Position numbers and translations under genes: made by a program. A DNA stretch of 64,000 bases, taken from positions 806,001-870,000 of the forward strand of contig NZ_VLKF01000001.1 in assembly GCF_007994135.1 (NCBI RefSeq), given 5' to 3'. Under the pieces are notes generated by a model. The model had not been told where the DNA came from. It ran no database searches and was given only the letters and a program-made list of their open reading frames with translations. Each line of letters opens with the position of its first letter. Positions within the stretch are counted from its first letter, which is position 1. Of this stretch, positions 50,447 through 60,348 are shown one piece after another. Source of the DNA: Modestobacter roseus (GTDB lineage Bacteria > Actinomycetota > Actinomycetes > Mycobacteriales > Geodermatophilaceae).

Positions 50447-51240
50447 GGCGCCGGCTCCGTGCTCTCCGCCGGGACCCGCTCGCGGATCCACTCGACGGAG
50501 CGGGCGAACAGCGCGGGGGCGTCGTTGTCCAGGGTGGCCACGTGGAAGCTGTCGTGCAGCAGCACCTCGGTGGCGTCGGTGCTGGCCACGCCGGCGAGCA
50601 GCACCCGGGTGGAGGCGGGCTCGACCACGTGGTCGGTGACGCTGCGGAAGACCAGCAGCGGTGCCCGGACGGCGCCCAGGTCGGCACGGGTGGCCGCCCA
50701 CAGCCGGCGCAGCGCGAGCATCGCCCGGGTGGGCAGCCGGGGGTAGGCGAGCTCGGTGCAGCCGGGCTTCTTGACGTCGTTGGCGATCGGCGCCCAGGCG
50801 GGGGTGATCCGGGCCAGCAGCGGCAGCAGCTTCGCCTCGGGGCGTTCGGTGAGCAGCGAGGGGTTCACCAGCACCAGCGCGGCGACGTCGTCGGGCCGGC
50901 GCTCGGCCAGCCGCAGCGCCAGCGTCCCGCCCATCGACAGCCCGGCGACGACCACGGCCGAGCACCGGGAGGTCAGCTCGTCGAGGGCCCCGGACAGTGC
51001 GCCGTACCAGTCCTCCTCCGTGGTGGCGTTCGCGTCCTGCCAGCGCGTGCCGTGCCCGGGGAGCAGGGGGCAGCGGACGGTGAAGCCCGCCGTGGCCAGG
51101 TGCTCGCCCCAGTCGCGCAAGCTCTGCGGGGTGGAGGTGAAGCCGTGGCACAGCAGCACGCCGACCGGCCCGCCGGGGAGGTCGAAGGGATCGGCGCCGG
51201 GCATCCGGCTGGCGGAGGGCGGCGGGGGAGCCTGGCGCAT
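50443..51240 (-). CDS. Alpha/beta hydrolase (carboxylesterase/monoacylglycerol lipase type)
   Basis: A 265-residue serine hydrolase. The oxyanion region is VLLCHGFTSTPQSL, the nucleophile elbow GLSMGG, the acid in FRSVTDHVVEP and the His in LHDSFHVATLDND, matching Est30-like carboxylesterases. It lacks a signal peptide. ATG 51240 has GGAGG four to five bases upstream, which decides the start over a GTG-initiated form 25 codons longer. It is coupled to the membrane protein gene and divergent from plsC. Confidence 0.9.
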   Translation of the reverse strand: MRQAPPPPSASRMPGADPFDLPGGPVGVLLCHGFTSTPQSLRDWGEHLATAGFTVRCPLLPGHGTRWQDANATTEEDWYGALSGALDELTSRCSAVVVAGLSMGGTLALRLAERRPDDVAALVLVNPSLLTERPEAKLLPLLARITPAWAPIANDVKKPGCTELAYPRLPTRAMLALRRLWAATRADLGAVRAPLLVFRSVTDHVVEPASTRVLLAGVASTDATEVLLHDSFHVATLDNDAPALFARSVEWIRERVPAESTEPAP

Positions 51241-51352
51241 CGGACCTCCGGGGGACGGCGGACGGCTGTGGTCGGTGCAGGTGGGGCCGGGGACTTCAGG
51301 TGGGGCGGGGGGCACGCGGGGACGCCGATTGTCGTGGAGCTGGGCGCTTCCC

Positions 51353-51358
51353 TAGTCT
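51353..51358 (+). promoter_or_regulatory. -10 element of the acyltransferase gene
   Basis: TAGTCT, about 22 bases before the TTG start with a GGGAGG site between, so this transcript has a short leader. Confidence 0.5.
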
Positions 51359-51380
51359 GACAGCCGCTGAGGGAGGCGCG

Positions 51381-52163
51381 TTGTTCTACTGGTTCCTCAA
51401 GTTCGTGGCCGTCGGGCCACTGGTGCGGCTGGCGTTCCGGTGGCGCCCGGTCGGCACCGAGCACGTGCCGCGGACCGGTGCGGCCATCCTCGCCAGCAAC
51501 CACCTGGCGGCCGCCGACTGGATCTTCATGCCGATGTCGGTCCGCCGGCGGGTGACGTTCCTGGCGAAGGCGGAGTACTTCACCGCCAGCGGCGTCAAGG
51601 GTTGGGCGCAGCGGGTGTTCTTCGGCGGCACCGGGCAGGTGCCCATCGACCGGACCGACGCCTCCGCCGCCGAGAACGCGATCCGCACCGGCATCCGGAT
51701 CCTGCGCGAGGGCAAGCTGCTGGGCATCTACCCCGAGGGCACCCGGTCGCCCGACGGCCGGCTGTTCCGCGGCAAGACCGGGGTGGCCCGGATGACGCTG
51801 GAGACCGGGGCCCCGGTCGTCCCGGTGGCGATGACCTACACCCCGCGGGACCTGCCGCTCCCCGGCGCGCTCGGCCGCAAGGTCAACCGCACGTTCGTCC
51901 GGGTGGAGGTCCGCTTCGGGCAGCCGCTGGACTTCTCCCGCTACGCCGGCCTGGCGGGCGACCGCTTCGTCGAGCGCTCGATCACCGACGAGATCATGTA
52001 CGAGATCATGGAGCTCTCCGGCCAGGAGTACGTCGACCTGTACGGCGCCAAGGTCAAGAAGTCGATGGACTCGACCGGGGCCAGCGCCCGCGAGGTGGTC
52101 GGCCGGCTGCAGCCGCCGCCGAGCGAGGCCGCCGACCGGCTGCCCAGCTCACTCGCCGGTTGA
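51381..52163 (+). CDS. 1-acyl-sn-glycerol-3-phosphate acyltransferase (PlsC family)
   Basis: A 260-residue membrane-associated acyltransferase of phospholipid synthesis. The catalytic motif is NHLAAADW (HX4D), the acceptor motif is FFGGTGQVPIDR, and the phosphate-binding motif is IYPEGTRSPDGRLFRGKTG. It resembles Rv2182c, in the same neighbourhood. TTG 51381 is chosen because GGGAGG lies four to five bases upstream and LFYWFLKFVAVGPLVRL is the typical opening; no ATG or GTG is available. Its 3' end overlaps the convergent antiporter gene by 15 bases. Confidence 0.9.
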   Translation: MFYWFLKFVAVGPLVRLAFRWRPVGTEHVPRTGAAILASNHLAAADWIFMPMSVRRRVTFLAKAEYFTASGVKGWAQRVFFGGTGQVPIDRTDASAAENAIRTGIRILREGKLLGIYPEGTRSPDGRLFRGKTGVARMTLETGAPVVPVAMTYTPRDLPLPGALGRKVNRTFVRVEVRFGQPLDFSRYAGLAGDRFVERSITDEIMYEIMELSGQEYVDLYGAKVKKSMDSTGASAREVVGRLQPPPSEAADRLPSSLAG

Positions 52164-53801
52164 CCACTCGCCGGCTCCGGCCGGGGCCGGTCGGGCCGGC
52201 GGGCCGGTCCGCAGCTCGAGCCGGATCTGGTCGGCGTCGACGACGGCGAGCGCCCGGGTCAGCGTGGCGGCGCTGAACGTCCCGTCGTCCCGGGCGTCCA
52301 GCAGCGCCCGCCGCTGCGCGCGGAGGACCGCGAGCTCCGGGCGGCCGTCGCCGACGTGCGGGGTGGCGACCGCGACCTCGGACAGCAGGGTGCGCAGCCG
52401 GGCGGCCTCCGCCTCGTCGCCGTCCCCGGCCGCCCCACGACCGGCGCCGAGCCGGGCGACCACCGCGGGCAGCGAACCGCCCTGCAGCAGCAGCGAGCCG
52501 GTCGCGACGAGGAACGCGACCAGCACCAGCAGCGAGCGTGCGGGGGTGTCCTGCGGCAGGGTCTGCGCGGCGGCGACCGTGACCACCCCGCGCATGCCCG
52601 CCCACACGACGACGCCGCCGTCCCGCCAGGTCAGCGGCTGGGCCAGCAGGGCGTCGATGTCGGCCAGGCCGCGCCGCAGCCGGGTGCGGGCCTGCTCCAG
52701 CCACCGGGCCGACCGCGGCCGGCCGCCGCGGCCCAGCGGGGCCGACGCCGCCGGGTCGGCGAGCTGGGCGTGCAGCTCGGTGAAACGCGGCTTGAGCCGG
52801 GCGCCGCGGGCGGCCCGCCGGCGCAGCCCGGCCAGCAGCGGCACGACGTACAGCGCGCGCACTGCGAGCGTGATGAGCAGCGCGCCGGCCGCGAGGGCGA
52901 CCGCGGTCCCGGCGCCGGCGTGGTCGGCGCGCACGTCGGTCACGACGCCGGCGAACTGCAGCCCCATGGTGAGGAAGACGGCGCCCTCCAGCACGAGCTC
53001 CACGGTGCGCCAGTTCTGCGCGTCGGCGAGCCGCTGCTGCGGCGACAGCGCCCGGGGACCGGTGTGCCCGGCGACCAGCCCGGCGACGACGGCGGCGACC
53101 AGGCCGGACGCGCCGATCTCCTCGGCGGGCACCGAGGCCAGGAACGGCACCGTGAACGACAGCACCGTGCTGACGGCGACGTCGCGCACCCGGGCGCGGA
53201 CCGCCAGCGCCGCGTGGCCGACGGCGAGCCCGACGGCGGTGGCCCCGACGACCGCGACGAGGAAGTCGCCCACCACCTCCCAGACCGTCACCGACGCGGC
53301 GGCGCCGGCGATCGCCGTCCGCAGGAGCACCAGGGCCGTCGCGTCGTTGAGCAGGCTCTCGCCCTCCAGGACGGCGACCACCCGGTGCGGGGCGCCGAGG
53401 CGCTTGGCGATCGCGGTGGCCACGGCGTCGGTCGGGCTGACCACGGCCCCCAGGGCGATGCCCCAGGCCAGCCCCAGCCCGGGCACCGCCCAGGCGAAGA
53501 AGACCCCGAGCAGGAGCGAGGTGAGCCCGACCAGGGCCACGGACAGGCCGCTGATCGCGCCGAAGTCGCGGCGCATGTCCATCGTCGGCATGCCGACGGC
53601 GGTGGAGTAGAGCAACGGCGGGAGGACCCCGGCGAGGATCCACTCGGGGTCCAGCTCGATGTCCGGCACCGCCGGCAGTGCGCCGACCGCGATGCCCGCA
53701 CCGACCAGGAGCAGGGGCGCGGCCACGCCGATCCGTGCGCCCAGGGCCGTGGCGCCGGCGATCGCCAGCAGCCCCACCACGACCAGCACCAGCGTCTCCA
53801 C
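52149..53801 (-). CDS. Na+/H+ antiporter (CPA1 family)
   Basis: A 550-residue cation/proton antiporter with about 12 membrane helices. The ion-binding region shows GAVVSPTDAVATAIAKRLGAP and LEGESLLNDATALVLL, the Asp-containing motifs of NhaP-type CPA1 proteins; VWAGMRGVVTVAAAQTLP is a further family block. The C-terminal 100 residues are cytoplasmic and acidic. GTG 53801 has GGAGGAGGAA five bases upstream. It probably controls cytoplasmic pH or sodium. It is divergent from the ABM gene across a region with three 11-bp direct repeats. Confidence 0.92.
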   Translation of the reverse strand: METLVLVVVGLLAIAGATALGARIGVAAPLLLVGAGIAVGALPAVPDIELDPEWILAGVLPPLLYSTAVGMPTMDMRRDFGAISGLSVALVGLTSLLLGVFFAWAVPGLGLAWGIALGAVVSPTDAVATAIAKRLGAPHRVVAVLEGESLLNDATALVLLRTAIAGAAASVTVWEVVGDFLVAVVGATAVGLAVGHAALAVRARVRDVAVSTVLSFTVPFLASVPAEEIGASGLVAAVVAGLVAGHTGPRALSPQQRLADAQNWRTVELVLEGAVFLTMGLQFAGVVTDVRADHAGAGTAVALAAGALLITLAVRALYVVPLLAGLRRRAARGARLKPRFTELHAQLADPAASAPLGRGGRPRSARWLEQARTRLRRGLADIDALLAQPLTWRDGGVVVWAGMRGVVTVAAAQTLPQDTPARSLLVLVAFLVATGSLLLQGGSLPAVVARLGAGRGAAGDGDEAEAARLRTLLSEVAVATPHVGDGRPELAVLRAQRRALLDARDDGTFSAATLTRALAVVDADQIRLELRTGPPARPAPAGAGEWSTGE

Positions 53802-53870
53802 CGTTCCTCCTCCGCGTCCGATCCCGTCCGGTGTCCCATCGGCGCACCGGGACCGATCGGACAGTCGAGC

Positions 53871-53903
53871 GCTGACGCCGGGCTGACGGCACGCTGACCG
53901 AGG
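53871..53903 (+). promoter_or_regulatory. Three 11-bp direct repeats, candidate OmpR/PhoP-type regulator site
   Basis: GCTGACGCCGG, GCTGACGGCAC and GCTGACCGAGG in tandem at 53871, 53882 and 53893. Direct repeats with 11-bp period are typical of OmpR-family (for example PhoP PHO-box) binding sites. They lie 37 bases before the GTG at 53940 and 70 bases before the divergent antiporter start. Confidence 0.5.
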
Positions 53904-53939
53904 AGGCGGTGCGCAGGGTGTCGCCGGGGAGGAGGAACC

Positions 53940-54245
53940 GTGTTCGCGGTGGTCTACCGGTGGCGGCTGCGGCCGGGCAGCGAAGAACGGTTCCGGGACG
54001 GCTGGGAGCGGGTGACCCGGGCGATCTCCGCCGGCTGCGGCAGTCACGGCTCACGGCTGCACCGCGCGGACGACGGCACCTGGGTGGCCTACGCCCGGTG
54101 GCCCGACGCGGCGACCCGCGAGCGCTGCACCTTCGACGAGCCGGAGGGGGAACGGCTCATGGCGGAGTCGGTGGTCGAGCGGTTCCCCGAGCTGACCCTG
54201 GAACTGGTCAGCCACCTGCTGGCCGAGCCGCCCACCACCGGCTGA
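53940..54245 (+). CDS. Antibiotic biosynthesis monooxygenase (ABM) domain protein
   Basis: A 101-residue ferredoxin-like-fold protein: FAVVYRWRLRPGSEERFRDGWERVT opening (in outline), HRADDGTWVAYARWPDAAT, and RFPELTLELVSHLL. Small ABM proteins include cofactor-free monooxygenases and heme-degrading enzymes, but many have no known role; a substrate cannot be given. GTG 53940 follows GGAGGAGGAACC. It is followed after 53 bases by a RidA-family gene. Confidence 0.8.
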   Translation: MFAVVYRWRLRPGSEERFRDGWERVTRAISAGCGSHGSRLHRADDGTWVAYARWPDAATRERCTFDEPEGERLMAESVVERFPELTLELVSHLLAEPPTTG

Positions 54246-54298
54246 CGGCGGCCGGCGCTCGGGGAGCGGACCGCGGCCACGTCACTGATCATGGGCGG

Positions 54299-54739
54299 GT
54301 GACCGCGGGGATCGAGCTCGTCCGCCTGCCCGACCTCGCCGCCGTCCCGTACGCGTACGCGGCCGTGACCGACCCCGGCCGGATGGTGGTGACCGCGGGC
54401 GCCTGCCCGCTGGACGCCGACGGGGCCGTCGTCGCCGAGGGGGACGTCGCCGGGCAGGCCCGCCAGGTGATGGCCAACCTGGTCGCCACGCTCACGGCGG
54501 CCGGCGCCGCGCTGACCGACGTCCTCAAGACGACCGTCTACGTGGCCACCACCGACCGGGCCGACCTCGACCGGGCGTGGGACGTCGTGCGCGCGGCGTT
54601 CGGCGAGCACGACGCGCCCAGCACCCTGGTCGGGGTCACCGTCCTCGGGTACCCCGGGCAACTGGTCGAGGTGGAGGCCCTGGCGGTGCGGGACAGCTGG
54701 CAGGAGCCGGGGCCGCCGGACGACGTCCCTCTACCGTGA
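54299..54739 (+). CDS. RidA family protein (enamine/imine deaminase-like)
   Basis: A 146-residue YjgF/YER057c/UK114-type protein. The core is recognisable from MVVTAGACPLDADG, QARQVMANLVATLTAAGAALTDVLKTTVYVA (in outline), and the C-terminal STLVGVTVLGYPGQLVEVEALAV. RidA itself clears reactive enamines made by PLP enzymes; the Arg that marks true RidA is replaced by the GYPGQLVEVEA context, so this may be another subgroup. GTG 54299 is the only suitable start in frame. Its stop overlaps the -10 of the next gene. Confidence 0.82.
   Translation: MTAGIELVRLPDLAAVPYAYAAVTDPGRMVVTAGACPLDADGAVVAEGDVAGQARQVMANLVATLTAAGAALTDVLKTTVYVATTDRADLDRAWDVVRAAFGEHDAPSTLVGVTVLGYPGQLVEVEALAVRDSWQEPGPPDDVPLP
54732..54737 (+). 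promoter_or_regulatory. -10 element of the exoribonuclease gene (leaderless)
   Basis: TACCGT, six bases, then GTG 54744; it lies inside the end of the RidA gene. Confidence 0.55.
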
Positions 54740-54743
54740 CGGC

Positions 54744-55235
54744 GTGAGCGTGCGCCGGTACTTCTACGACACCGAGTTCATCGAGGACGGGACCACCATC
54801 GACCTGGTGTCGATCGGGGTGGTCGACGAGACCGGCCGCGAGTTCTACGCGGTGAGCACCGAGTTCGACCCCGACCGGGCCGTCCCCTGGGTCCGCCGCA
54901 ACGTGCTGGACCAGCTCCCGTCCCCGGCCGACAAGGCCTGGCGCAGCCGGGAGCGGATCCGGGACGACCTGCTCTCCTTCCTCACCGCGCCGGGGGAGGA
55001 GATCGAGCTGTGGGCCTGGTTCGCCGCCTACGACCACGTCGCGCTGTGCCAGCTGTGGGGCGCCATGCCCGCCTTGCCCCGGCCGATCCCGCGGTTCACC
55101 CGCGAGCTGCGGCAGCGGTGGGACGACGCCGGGAAGCCGGCGCTCCCGCCCAAGCCCGCCGGCACCCACGACGCCCTCGTCGACGCCCGCTACAACCTGA
55201 CCCGCTGGCACGTGATCGAGGCCGCCGGGCGGTGA
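54744..55235 (+). CDS. 3'-5' exoribonuclease (Rv2179c-like, DEDDh)
   Basis: A 163-residue RNase T/oligoribonuclease-like enzyme. Catalytic acidic residues are in RYFYDTEFIEDG (Asp, Glu), AAYDHVALCQLWG (Asp), and GTHDALVDARYNLTRWH (His, Asp). This closely follows Rv2179c, a structurally studied 3'-5' exoribonuclease next to aroG in M. tuberculosis, and the neighbourhood matches. The start is GTG 54744. A very long imperfect hairpin lies downstream. Confidence 0.92.
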   Translation: MSVRRYFYDTEFIEDGTTIDLVSIGVVDETGREFYAVSTEFDPDRAVPWVRRNVLDQLPSPADKAWRSRERIRDDLLSFLTAPGEEIELWAWFAAYDHVALCQLWGAMPALPRPIPRFTRELRQRWDDAGKPALPPKPAGTHDALVDARYNLTRWHVIEAAGR

Positions 55236-55340
55236 CGGTCGCCGGGATCCGGACGCTGCCGGCCCGGGCCTGAGCCGACGTCCCGGGCGCGTACCTGCAC
55301 GTCCTCGCCGTCGCGCCGGGCGCGCAGGGCCGCGGGGGGC

Positions 55341-55402
55341 CGAGCACTGTGCGCCAGGTGCCCGTTCCGCTGGCGGAGTGGGCACCTGACGCACAGCGCT
55401 CG
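55341..55402. repeat. 62-base near-perfect palindrome (long hairpin)
   Basis: About 30 paired positions close over a two-base loop (55371-55372), with only two mismatches and two G-T pairs. The arms contain TGTGCG, CAGGTGCCC and TTCCGC and their complements. It lies between convergent exoribonuclease and chemoreceptor genes, 106 bases past one stop and 94 before the other. It could terminate both transcripts, or be a small palindromic mobile repeat. Confidence 0.85.
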
Positions 55403-55495
55403 GGAGCGCGGGTGGGCCGACGGCTCCGGGTGGCCGGGAACGCGACGGGGCCGCCGGCAGCTGATCGCTGCCGACGGCCCCCGGGGCCTCCGCTG

Positions 55496-57613
55496 TCAGA
55501 CGGTGAAGACGTTGATCAGCCGGGTCAGCTCACCGGAGAGCTGGTCCAGCTCGCGCGCCGAGGCGCGGGCGGTCTCCACGTCGGCCGCGGTCCGGTCGAC
55601 GTCGGAGGCGACCTCGGTCATCACGTCGGTCACCGAGCCCGCGCCGTCGGCCACCGAGGTGACGCTGCGGGACAGCTCGTTGGTGACCGCGGTCTGCTCC
55701 TCGACCGCGCTGGCGATCGTGGTCTGGTGGTCGTTCATCTCGCGGATGACCCCGACGATCTGGCTGATCGAGCCCACCGCCGCGCTGGTGTCGGCCTGGA
55801 TCGACTGCACCCGCTGGTGGATCTCCTCGCTGGCCCGCGACGCCTCCTGGGCCAGCTCCTTGACCTCGGTGGCGACGACGGCGAAGCCCTTGCCGGCCTC
55901 CCCGGCCCGGGCCGCCTCGATGGTGGCGTTGAGCGCCAGCAGGTTGGTCTGCTCGGCGACGGCCGAGATGACCTTGACGACGTCGCTGATCTCTGCCGAG
56001 CTGGTGCCCAGTGCGGCGATCGCCGTCTCGGTGCTGGCGGCCAGCTCGACGGCGCCCTGGCCGACGTGGCTGGCGTCGCTGGCGCTGCGGGCGATCTCGC
56101 GGATCGCCGAGCCCATCTGCTCGGCGCCGGCCGCGGCCGAGGTGACGCCGGAGCTGATGTCCGAGGCCGCCTGGGACGCGCTGCGGGCCTGGTCGCGGTT
56201 GCGGGTCGCCCGCTCGCCCAGCCCGTCGGCCACCCGGGCCACGCCGGAGGCGGAGATGGCCAGCGACCCGGCGCAGTTGCCGATGTCCCGGATGGTGCCG
56301 GCCACCTTGTCCACGAACCGGTTGAACGCCCGGGCCAGCTCGCCGACCTCGTCGTTGGTCGACTCGTCGACCCGCTGCGTCAGGTCGCCCTCGCCGTCGG
56401 CGATCTCGACCATCCGGCGGTGCAGCGCGTGCAGCGGCTCGGTGAGCCGGCGCCCCAGCCACAACGCCACGAGGGCACCGACGAGCGCGATGACGACGGC
56501 CGCGACGACCATCCCGGTCGTCATCGACGACCGCCCCTGCTCCAGCCGCTCCACCGGGCCGGCGAAGTCGCTGTCCTGCGCGTCGACGACGATCACCCAG
56601 TCCCAGGGCTGGTAGTAGGCGACCTGCACGGTGTGCCCGCCGGTCTCGGCGTCCCGGTAGCGGACGGTCGCCTGCTCGCCCGGCTGCAGCGTCACCGCCT
56701 TCGCCACGAGCTCCTGGACGTAGGTCTTCCCGTCGGCGTCCGTCGCCTCCATCAGCGAGGTGCCGTCGGCGCTGCCGTCCGCGCTGACCAGCACGGTGCC
56801 GGTGCGGTCGCCGGTGCCGCCCAGCACCCACAGGGTGCCGTTCTCCCCGGCGGTGGTGTTCTGCAGGCTCTCGCGCAGCGCCGGCAGGTTCTCCTGCTTG
56901 ACGCCCACGTAGAGCATGCCGACCACCTGGCCGGCGGGGTCGAACAGCGGCTGGTAAGCGGTCGCGTACCAGGAGTCGACGACGTACGCCGTGCCGCGGT
57001 AGGTCTGCCCGGCCAGGACGGCGGAGACCACCGCGTTCGGCGTGCCGTCGGCGCCGGCGGCCGGGATGTAGGTGCCGATCGCGCGGCTGCCGGTGGCGCC
57101 GACCACGTTGGTGGCCACCCGCAGCATGTCGCCGGCCGGGTTGATCCGCTGGAAGATGGTGGCGGTGCCGCCGACGAGGGCCTGCACCCCGTCGACCACG
57201 GGGGTGGGGACGGCGACGTCGGCGTTCTTGCCCAGCGGCTGGCCACCGATCTCGACGCGGGGGAGCGCGACGGGGGTGACCTCACCGCTGACCTGGTTCT
57301 TCGCGTCCCAGGCGACGGTGTTGCGGGTGGGAGAGCCAAGGGCGAAGCCGCCGGACTGCTGGAGGACGTAGCCGGCCACCTGCAGGTCGCTGTCGACCTT
57401 GGCCGCGGTCGATGCGCCCTGGGTGGCGACGACGTCGTAGACGCCGTCGGTGATCCGGCTGATGCTCTGGTCGGTCAGGTCGGCGACGTCGGCCTTCGTC
57501 TCGTCGGCGAAGGAGCTGCTCTGCCAGCTGCTCACCCCCACCATCACCCCGGCGGTGACGGCGATGCTGGCCACCGCCAGTGCGACCACCTTGGTCCTGA
57601 TGCCCCTGCGCAC
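55496..57613 (-). CDS. Methyl-accepting chemotaxis protein with double Cache sensor
   Basis: A 705-residue transmembrane receptor. A first helix ([21 protein letters not shown]) is followed by an extracellular Cache-type domain of about 320 residues ([39 protein letters not shown]), a second helix ([21 protein letters not shown]), a HAMP domain, and a signalling domain with the hairpin tip [29 protein letters not shown]-like core ([20 protein letters not shown]). The ligand is unknown. GTG 57613 is the best start. No other chemotaxis genes are in the window. A GCCGATGA box about 53 bases upstream resembles a flagellar-sigma -10. Confidence 0.93.
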   Translation of the reverse strand: MRRGIRTKVVALAVASIAVTAGVMVGVSSWQSSSFADETKADVADLTDQSISRITDGVYDVVATQGASTAAKVDSDLQVAGYVLQQSGGFALGSPTRNTVAWDAKNQVSGEVTPVALPRVEIGGQPLGKNADVAVPTPVVDGVQALVGGTATIFQRINPAGDMLRVATNVVGATGSRAIGTYIPAAGADGTPNAVVSAVLAGQTYRGTAYVVDSWYATAYQPLFDPAGQVVGMLYVGVKQENLPALRESLQNTTAGENGTLWVLGGTGDRTGTVLVSADGSADGTSLMEATDADGKTYVQELVAKAVTLQPGEQATVRYRDAETGGHTVQVAYYQPWDWVIVVDAQDSDFAGPVERLEQGRSSMTTGMVVAAVVIALVGALVALWLGRRLTEPLHALHRRMVEIADGEGDLTQRVDESTNDEVGELARAFNRFVDKVAGTIRDIGNCAGSLAISASGVARVADGLGERATRNRDQARSASQAASDISSGVTSAAAGAEQMGSAIREIARSASDASHVGQGAVELAASTETAIAALGTSSAEISDVVKVISAVAEQTNLLALNATIEAARAGEAGKGFAVVATEVKELAQEASRASEEIHQRVQSIQADTSAAVGSISQIVGVIREMNDHQTTIASAVEEQTAVTNELSRSVTSVADGAGSVTDVMTEVASDVDRTAADVETARASARELDQLSGELTRLINVFTV

Positions 57614-57711
57614 GTCTGCCCCCTGGCCTGCTTCCCCGGACGAGATGCCTCTCGCCTCGTACGTCTCATCGGCAGGGGCGGCGGCCGGTGCGACCCGAGT
57701 TGGGATCTTGA

Positions 57712-59151
<1,440 letters not shown>

Positions 59152-59152
59152 G

Positions 59153-59197
59153 GTGACCGGGGCTGACGTGACGGCGGCTGACGTGACGGGTGCGGAC
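59153..59197 (+). repeat. Three 15-bp repeats at the 5' end of the threonine aldolase gene
   Basis: GTGACCGGGGCTGAC, GTGACGGCGGCTGAC and GTGACGGGTGCGGAC at 59153, 59168 and 59183, each opening with an in-frame GTG. Confidence 0.85.
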
Positions 59198-60217
59198 ACG
59201 GCGGGCGCCGTCGACCTCCGGTCGGACACCGTCACCCGGCCCACCGCCGGGATGCTGCGGGCGATGACGACGGCGCCGGTCGGCGACGACGTCTACGTCG
59301 AGGACCCGACGGTCAACGCCCTGGAGGAGCGGGTCGCCGACCTGTTCGGGCACGAGGCCGCGCTCTTCGTCCCCTCCGGCACGATGGGCAACCAGATCGG
59401 CCTGCGGCTGGTCTGCGAGCCCGGCCAGGAGGTCGTCGGGGACGCCGACGCGCACGTGTTCACCTACGAGCTGGGCGCGGCCGCGGCGCTGTTCGGGCTG
59501 AGCAGCCGCACCGTGGTCACCGGCGGGCCGCTGTCGGCCGACCAGCTGATCGCCCAGGTGCGCCCCAAGGACGACTGGCACGTCACCTCCACCGCGGCGA
59601 TCGCGGTCGAGAACACGCACAACCGCGGCGGTGGCCTGGTGCAGCCGCTCGGTGAGCTGCAGGCGCTGTTCGGCTGGACCCGCGAGCACGACGTCGCCGT
59701 GCACCTCGACGGCGCCCGCATCTGGAACGCGCACGTCGCCGCCGGCGTCCCGCTGGCCACCTACGGCCGGCTGGCCGACACCGCCTCGGTCTGCCTGTCC
59801 AAGGGGCTGGGCGCCCCGGTCGGCTCGGTGCTGGTCGCCGACGCCGAGCGGATCGCGGCCGGCCGGCTCTGGCGCAAGCGCCTGGGTGGGGGCATGCGCC
59901 AGGCCGGGGTGCTCGCCGCCGCCGGGCTGTACGCGCTGGACCACCACCTGGAGCGGCTGGCGGAGGACCACGCGCACGCGCGGCTGCTGGCCGAGCGGCT
60001 GGGGGTCGACCCCGCCGGGGTGCCGACCAACATGGTCGTGGTCGACGACGTCCCCGCCGCCGAGGTCGCCGCGGCCGCTCGGGCGCAGGGCGTGCTGGTC
60101 GGGCAGGTGAGCGGCCGGCGGATCCGGCTGGTCACCCACCTGGACGTCGACCGGGCCGGGGTGGAGCGCGCGGCGAAGGTGCTCAGCCAGGTCATCGGCG
60201 AGCTCACGGGGCGCTGA
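59153..60217 (+). CDS. Low-specificity L-threonine aldolase family protein
   Basis: A 354-residue PLP enzyme of the beta-eliminating lyase/threonine aldolase family, which splits threonine or allo-threonine to glycine and acetaldehyde. The conserved opening is [12 protein letters not shown]; the PLP lysine is in [12 protein letters not shown], with [10 protein letters not shown] before it and [10 protein letters not shown] after. The start is uncertain. Three 15-bp repeats at 59153-59197 each begin with GTG in frame, and any could initiate; the extra residues ([14 protein letters not shown]) are not conserved. It follows aroG by one base. Confidence 0.9.
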   Translation: MTGADVTAADVTGADTAGAVDLRSDTVTRPTAGMLRAMTTAPVGDDVYVEDPTVNALEERVADLFGHEAALFVPSGTMGNQIGLRLVCEPGQEVVGDADAHVFTYELGAAAALFGLSSRTVVTGGPLSADQLIAQVRPKDDWHVTSTAAIAVENTHNRGGGLVQPLGELQALFGWTREHDVAVHLDGARIWNAHVAAGVPLATYGRLADTASVCLSKGLGAPVGSVLVADAERIAAGRLWRKRLGGGMRQAGVLAAAGLYALDHHLERLAEDHAHARLLAERLGVDPAGVPTNMVVVDDVPAAEVAAAARAQGVLVGQVSGRRIRLVTHLDVDRAGVERAAKVLSQVIGELTGR

Positions 60218-60270
60218 GCCGGGCGCGTCTCTCCGAGACCGGATCGAGACCCGTCCTCCGGTCGCGCGCC

Positions 60271-60293
60271 GGTGATCACCACTGACACAGTGG
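60271..60293 (+). promoter_or_regulatory. Candidate operator before the GntP permease gene
   Basis: GGTGATCACC (60271-60280), a perfect 10-bp palindrome, overlaps CCACTG-ACA-CAGTGG (60279-60293). They lie 55-78 bases before the GTG at 60349. A GntR-type repressor site is possible. Confidence 0.35.
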
Positions 60294-60348
60294 GGCCGCG
60301 CCTCACAGCAGGGTGAGGAGACGACGCCGTCGATCCGAGGGGTTCCCC

